From: Candidatus Poseidoniaceae archaeon
GTDB lineage: Archaea; Thermoplasmatota; Poseidoniia; Poseidoniales; Poseidoniaceae
Direction of reading: 5' to 3'
DNA: 6,819 bases
NCBI GenBank assembly: GCA_022424925.1
Contig: JAKMGM010000087.1
Span: forward strand, 1-6,819
In this document: piece by piece, positions 5,580 through 6,819 of the stretch
Layout of the letters: each line of letters starts with the position of its first letter
Position numbering within the stretch: position 1 is the stretch's first letter
The notes under the pieces: model-generated
Database searches by the model: none
What the model saw: only the letters and a program-made list of their open reading frames with translations
What the model was told of the DNA's origin: nothing
Position numbers and translations under genes: made by a program

Positions 5580-6819
5580 ATGCGAACCACCCGCGCCCTC
5601 TGCTTGGCCCTGCTTTTGGTGCTCACGCCATTTTCTTTGATGTCTACGCCTGCTCATGCTGCCGATTCAACGGTTCAGGTCGACACAACCTGGTCTGGAA
5701 ATATCATCTTGACAGGCAATGTAACCGTACAAAACGGCACAACGCTGACACTATCCCCCGGAACAACTGTGGACGGGGGAGATGGTTATTGGATTCGGGT
5801 CGACGGCACTCTTGTAGCGACTTCATCTACCTTTTTCTCATCGCAAACGCCTCTAACTGCAGGGTCACATGGCGCTGGCTTGTGGACAGGTGTGCACATT
5901 GCCGACAAGGGCCATGCAGTATTGGATACGGTCTCTATCGAGAACGCTGAAACAGCGCTCATGGTTGATGGCCGACTTACCGCCAACAAACTCACCATCC
6001 GTGATGCCTATATTGGCATCAACAACCTTGAATCTTCGAATATTGAGGATTTGACCGCCGAACACATTGATTACGAGGTTATTCGGAATTCTGGATTTTT
6101 CAATATGTCTGGGGCGACACTTACAGACGTGGCAGGAGGCATCTGGTCTACCGGAACAACGGTTGTAGATACGGTAACTATGACGCAGGTGGGTACTGGA
6201 CTGCGTTCCAGCAGCGGTTCACTGTCTGCCTCTGGCATGGGCTTCTTCCAGTCAACGGTCGCCATCGCTACACAAGCAGGTGCTTCGACCACTGTTGACA
6301 GTATCACCGGTTCTCAAATCAAATTGTTCATCGATGCTGCAGACACTGACGATTTGACAGTCTCGAACGCTGCGGTTTCTGGCCAGCGATTACTCCTTTC
6401 AAATGGCGCAACGTCGTATACTGTTGCGGATGTAACTTTCGAAAGTAATACTTCGGTTATTTCAGCCGCAGTTGACCAACGCTGCTCAGGAACCTGTGTT
6501 TTTAGCGACTTGAATATATCCAATGCCAGCAACGGCCTTTCGCTATCTGGCAATGGGAATCATTCGTTTACCGGGCTCGAACTCGACGTGCAGGAGCGTG
6601 GAATCGTAGGCACAGGGCTGGGACATGTTCACTTGGAGTGGGCGAACATCACCGCAGAGACAACCGGTATCGAATTACGTGATCCTGACAGTACTTTTGC
6701 TTCTGTTACGGTAGAGACAACATCTGCGACATCCACTGCTTTTGACCTGCTCGGTGGTTCTCATTCATGGTCGGATATATCGGCAAGTAAACCCTACATG
6801 GCTCAAGATACGAGTTCCT
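5580..6819 (+). CDS. Secreted right-handed beta-helix protein (3' truncated by window)
   Basis: The frame is open from ATG 5580 to the window edge, 413 full codons with no stop. A Sec-type signal peptide is clear: R2 and R5, a hydrophobic core at 6-21 (A-L-C-L-A-L-L-L-V-L), and an A-H-A site at 25-27 before A-D-S-T-V. An upstream in-frame ATG at 5556 overlaps the TATA-like box and would put charges and cysteines before the signal, so 5580 is preferred. The mature part opens with G-N-V-T-V-Q-N-G-T-T-L-T-L-S-P-G-T, common at the N-terminal cap of beta-helix proteins. From residue 118 onward about 13 coils of 19-26 residues follow the pattern hydrophobic-x-hydrophobic, then a G or A, hydrophobic-x-hydrophobic. 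Several sequons and one C-x-x-x-C pair are present. No catalytic residues of pectate lyases were recognised; an adhesive or polysaccharide-related surface role is inference. Confidence 0.88.
   Translation, partial: MRTTRALCLALLLVLTPFSLMSTPAHAADSTVQVDTTWSGNIILTGNVTVQNGTTLTLSPGTTVDGGDGYWIRVDGTLVATSSTFFSSQTPLTAGSHGAGLWTGVHIADKGHAVLDTVSIENAETALMVDGRLTANKLTIRDAYIGINNLESSNIEDLTAEHIDYEVIRNSGFFNMSGATLTDVAGGIWSTGTTVVDTVTMTQVGTGLRSSSGSLSASGMGFFQSTVAIATQAGASTTVDSITGSQIKLFIDAADTDDLTVSNAAVSGQRLLLSNGATSYTVADVTFESNTSVISAAVDQRCSGTCVFSDLNISNASNGLSLSGNGNHSFTGLELDVQERGIVGTGLGHVHLEWANITAETTGIELRDPDSTFASVTVETTSATSTAFDLLGGSHSWSDISASKPYMAQDTSS

Noticed and set aside
1..6819. CRISPR array, insertion sequence, integrase or defence system
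   Set aside because: No direct repeats with regular spacing, no transposase or integrase motifs, and no terminal inverted repeats were seen. The protein-level repeats found do not correspond to near-identical DNA repeats.

Overview
The window most likely comes from a marine planktonic archaeon in the Thermoplasmatota, of the Marine Group II / Poseidoniales type. The archaeal assignment is firm. It carries an eL18 (L18e) - uL13 - uS9 - RNA polymerase subunit N gene cluster, an arrangement specific to archaea, followed by a tRNA-Pro(GGG) with no encoded CCA. The finer placement is inference, based on the large exported proteins rich in N-glycosylation sequons and the overall sequence style, and was not tested by any search.

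Positions 1-3276 hold the 3' part of a very large gene. The reading frame is already open at base 1, so its start lies outside the window. The product is a cell-surface protein: about 910 visible residues of Ig-like, cysteine-paired, sequon-rich ectodomain with one EF-hand-type calcium loop, then a single membrane span and a DUF4129-type cytoplasmic tail. Positions 3315-5421 are a tightly packed, probably co-transcribed run: an unrecognised helical 154-residue protein, a previously unlisted 52-residue ORF joined to both neighbours by 4-base start/stop overlaps, then rpl18e, rpl13 (TTG start), rps9 and rpoN. A tRNA-Pro gene follows 12 bases after the rpoN stop. Positions 5580-6819 begin a second secreted protein with a clear signal peptide and at least a dozen coils of a right-handed beta-helix. 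It runs off the 3' edge. A TATA-like element sits about 26 bases upstream of its ATG, which fits a leaderless transcript.

The middle block serves translation and transcription: two large-subunit proteins, one small-subunit protein, one zinc-binding RNA polymerase subunit and one tRNA. In many euryarchaea the genes directly before rpl18e are rps13-rps4-rps11-rpoD. Here two uncharacterised genes occupy that place, coupled to rpl18e by overlapping start and stop codons. These two small genes are the least explained part of the window. The flanking surface and secreted genes look like separate transcription units with no evident functional link to the ribosomal block.
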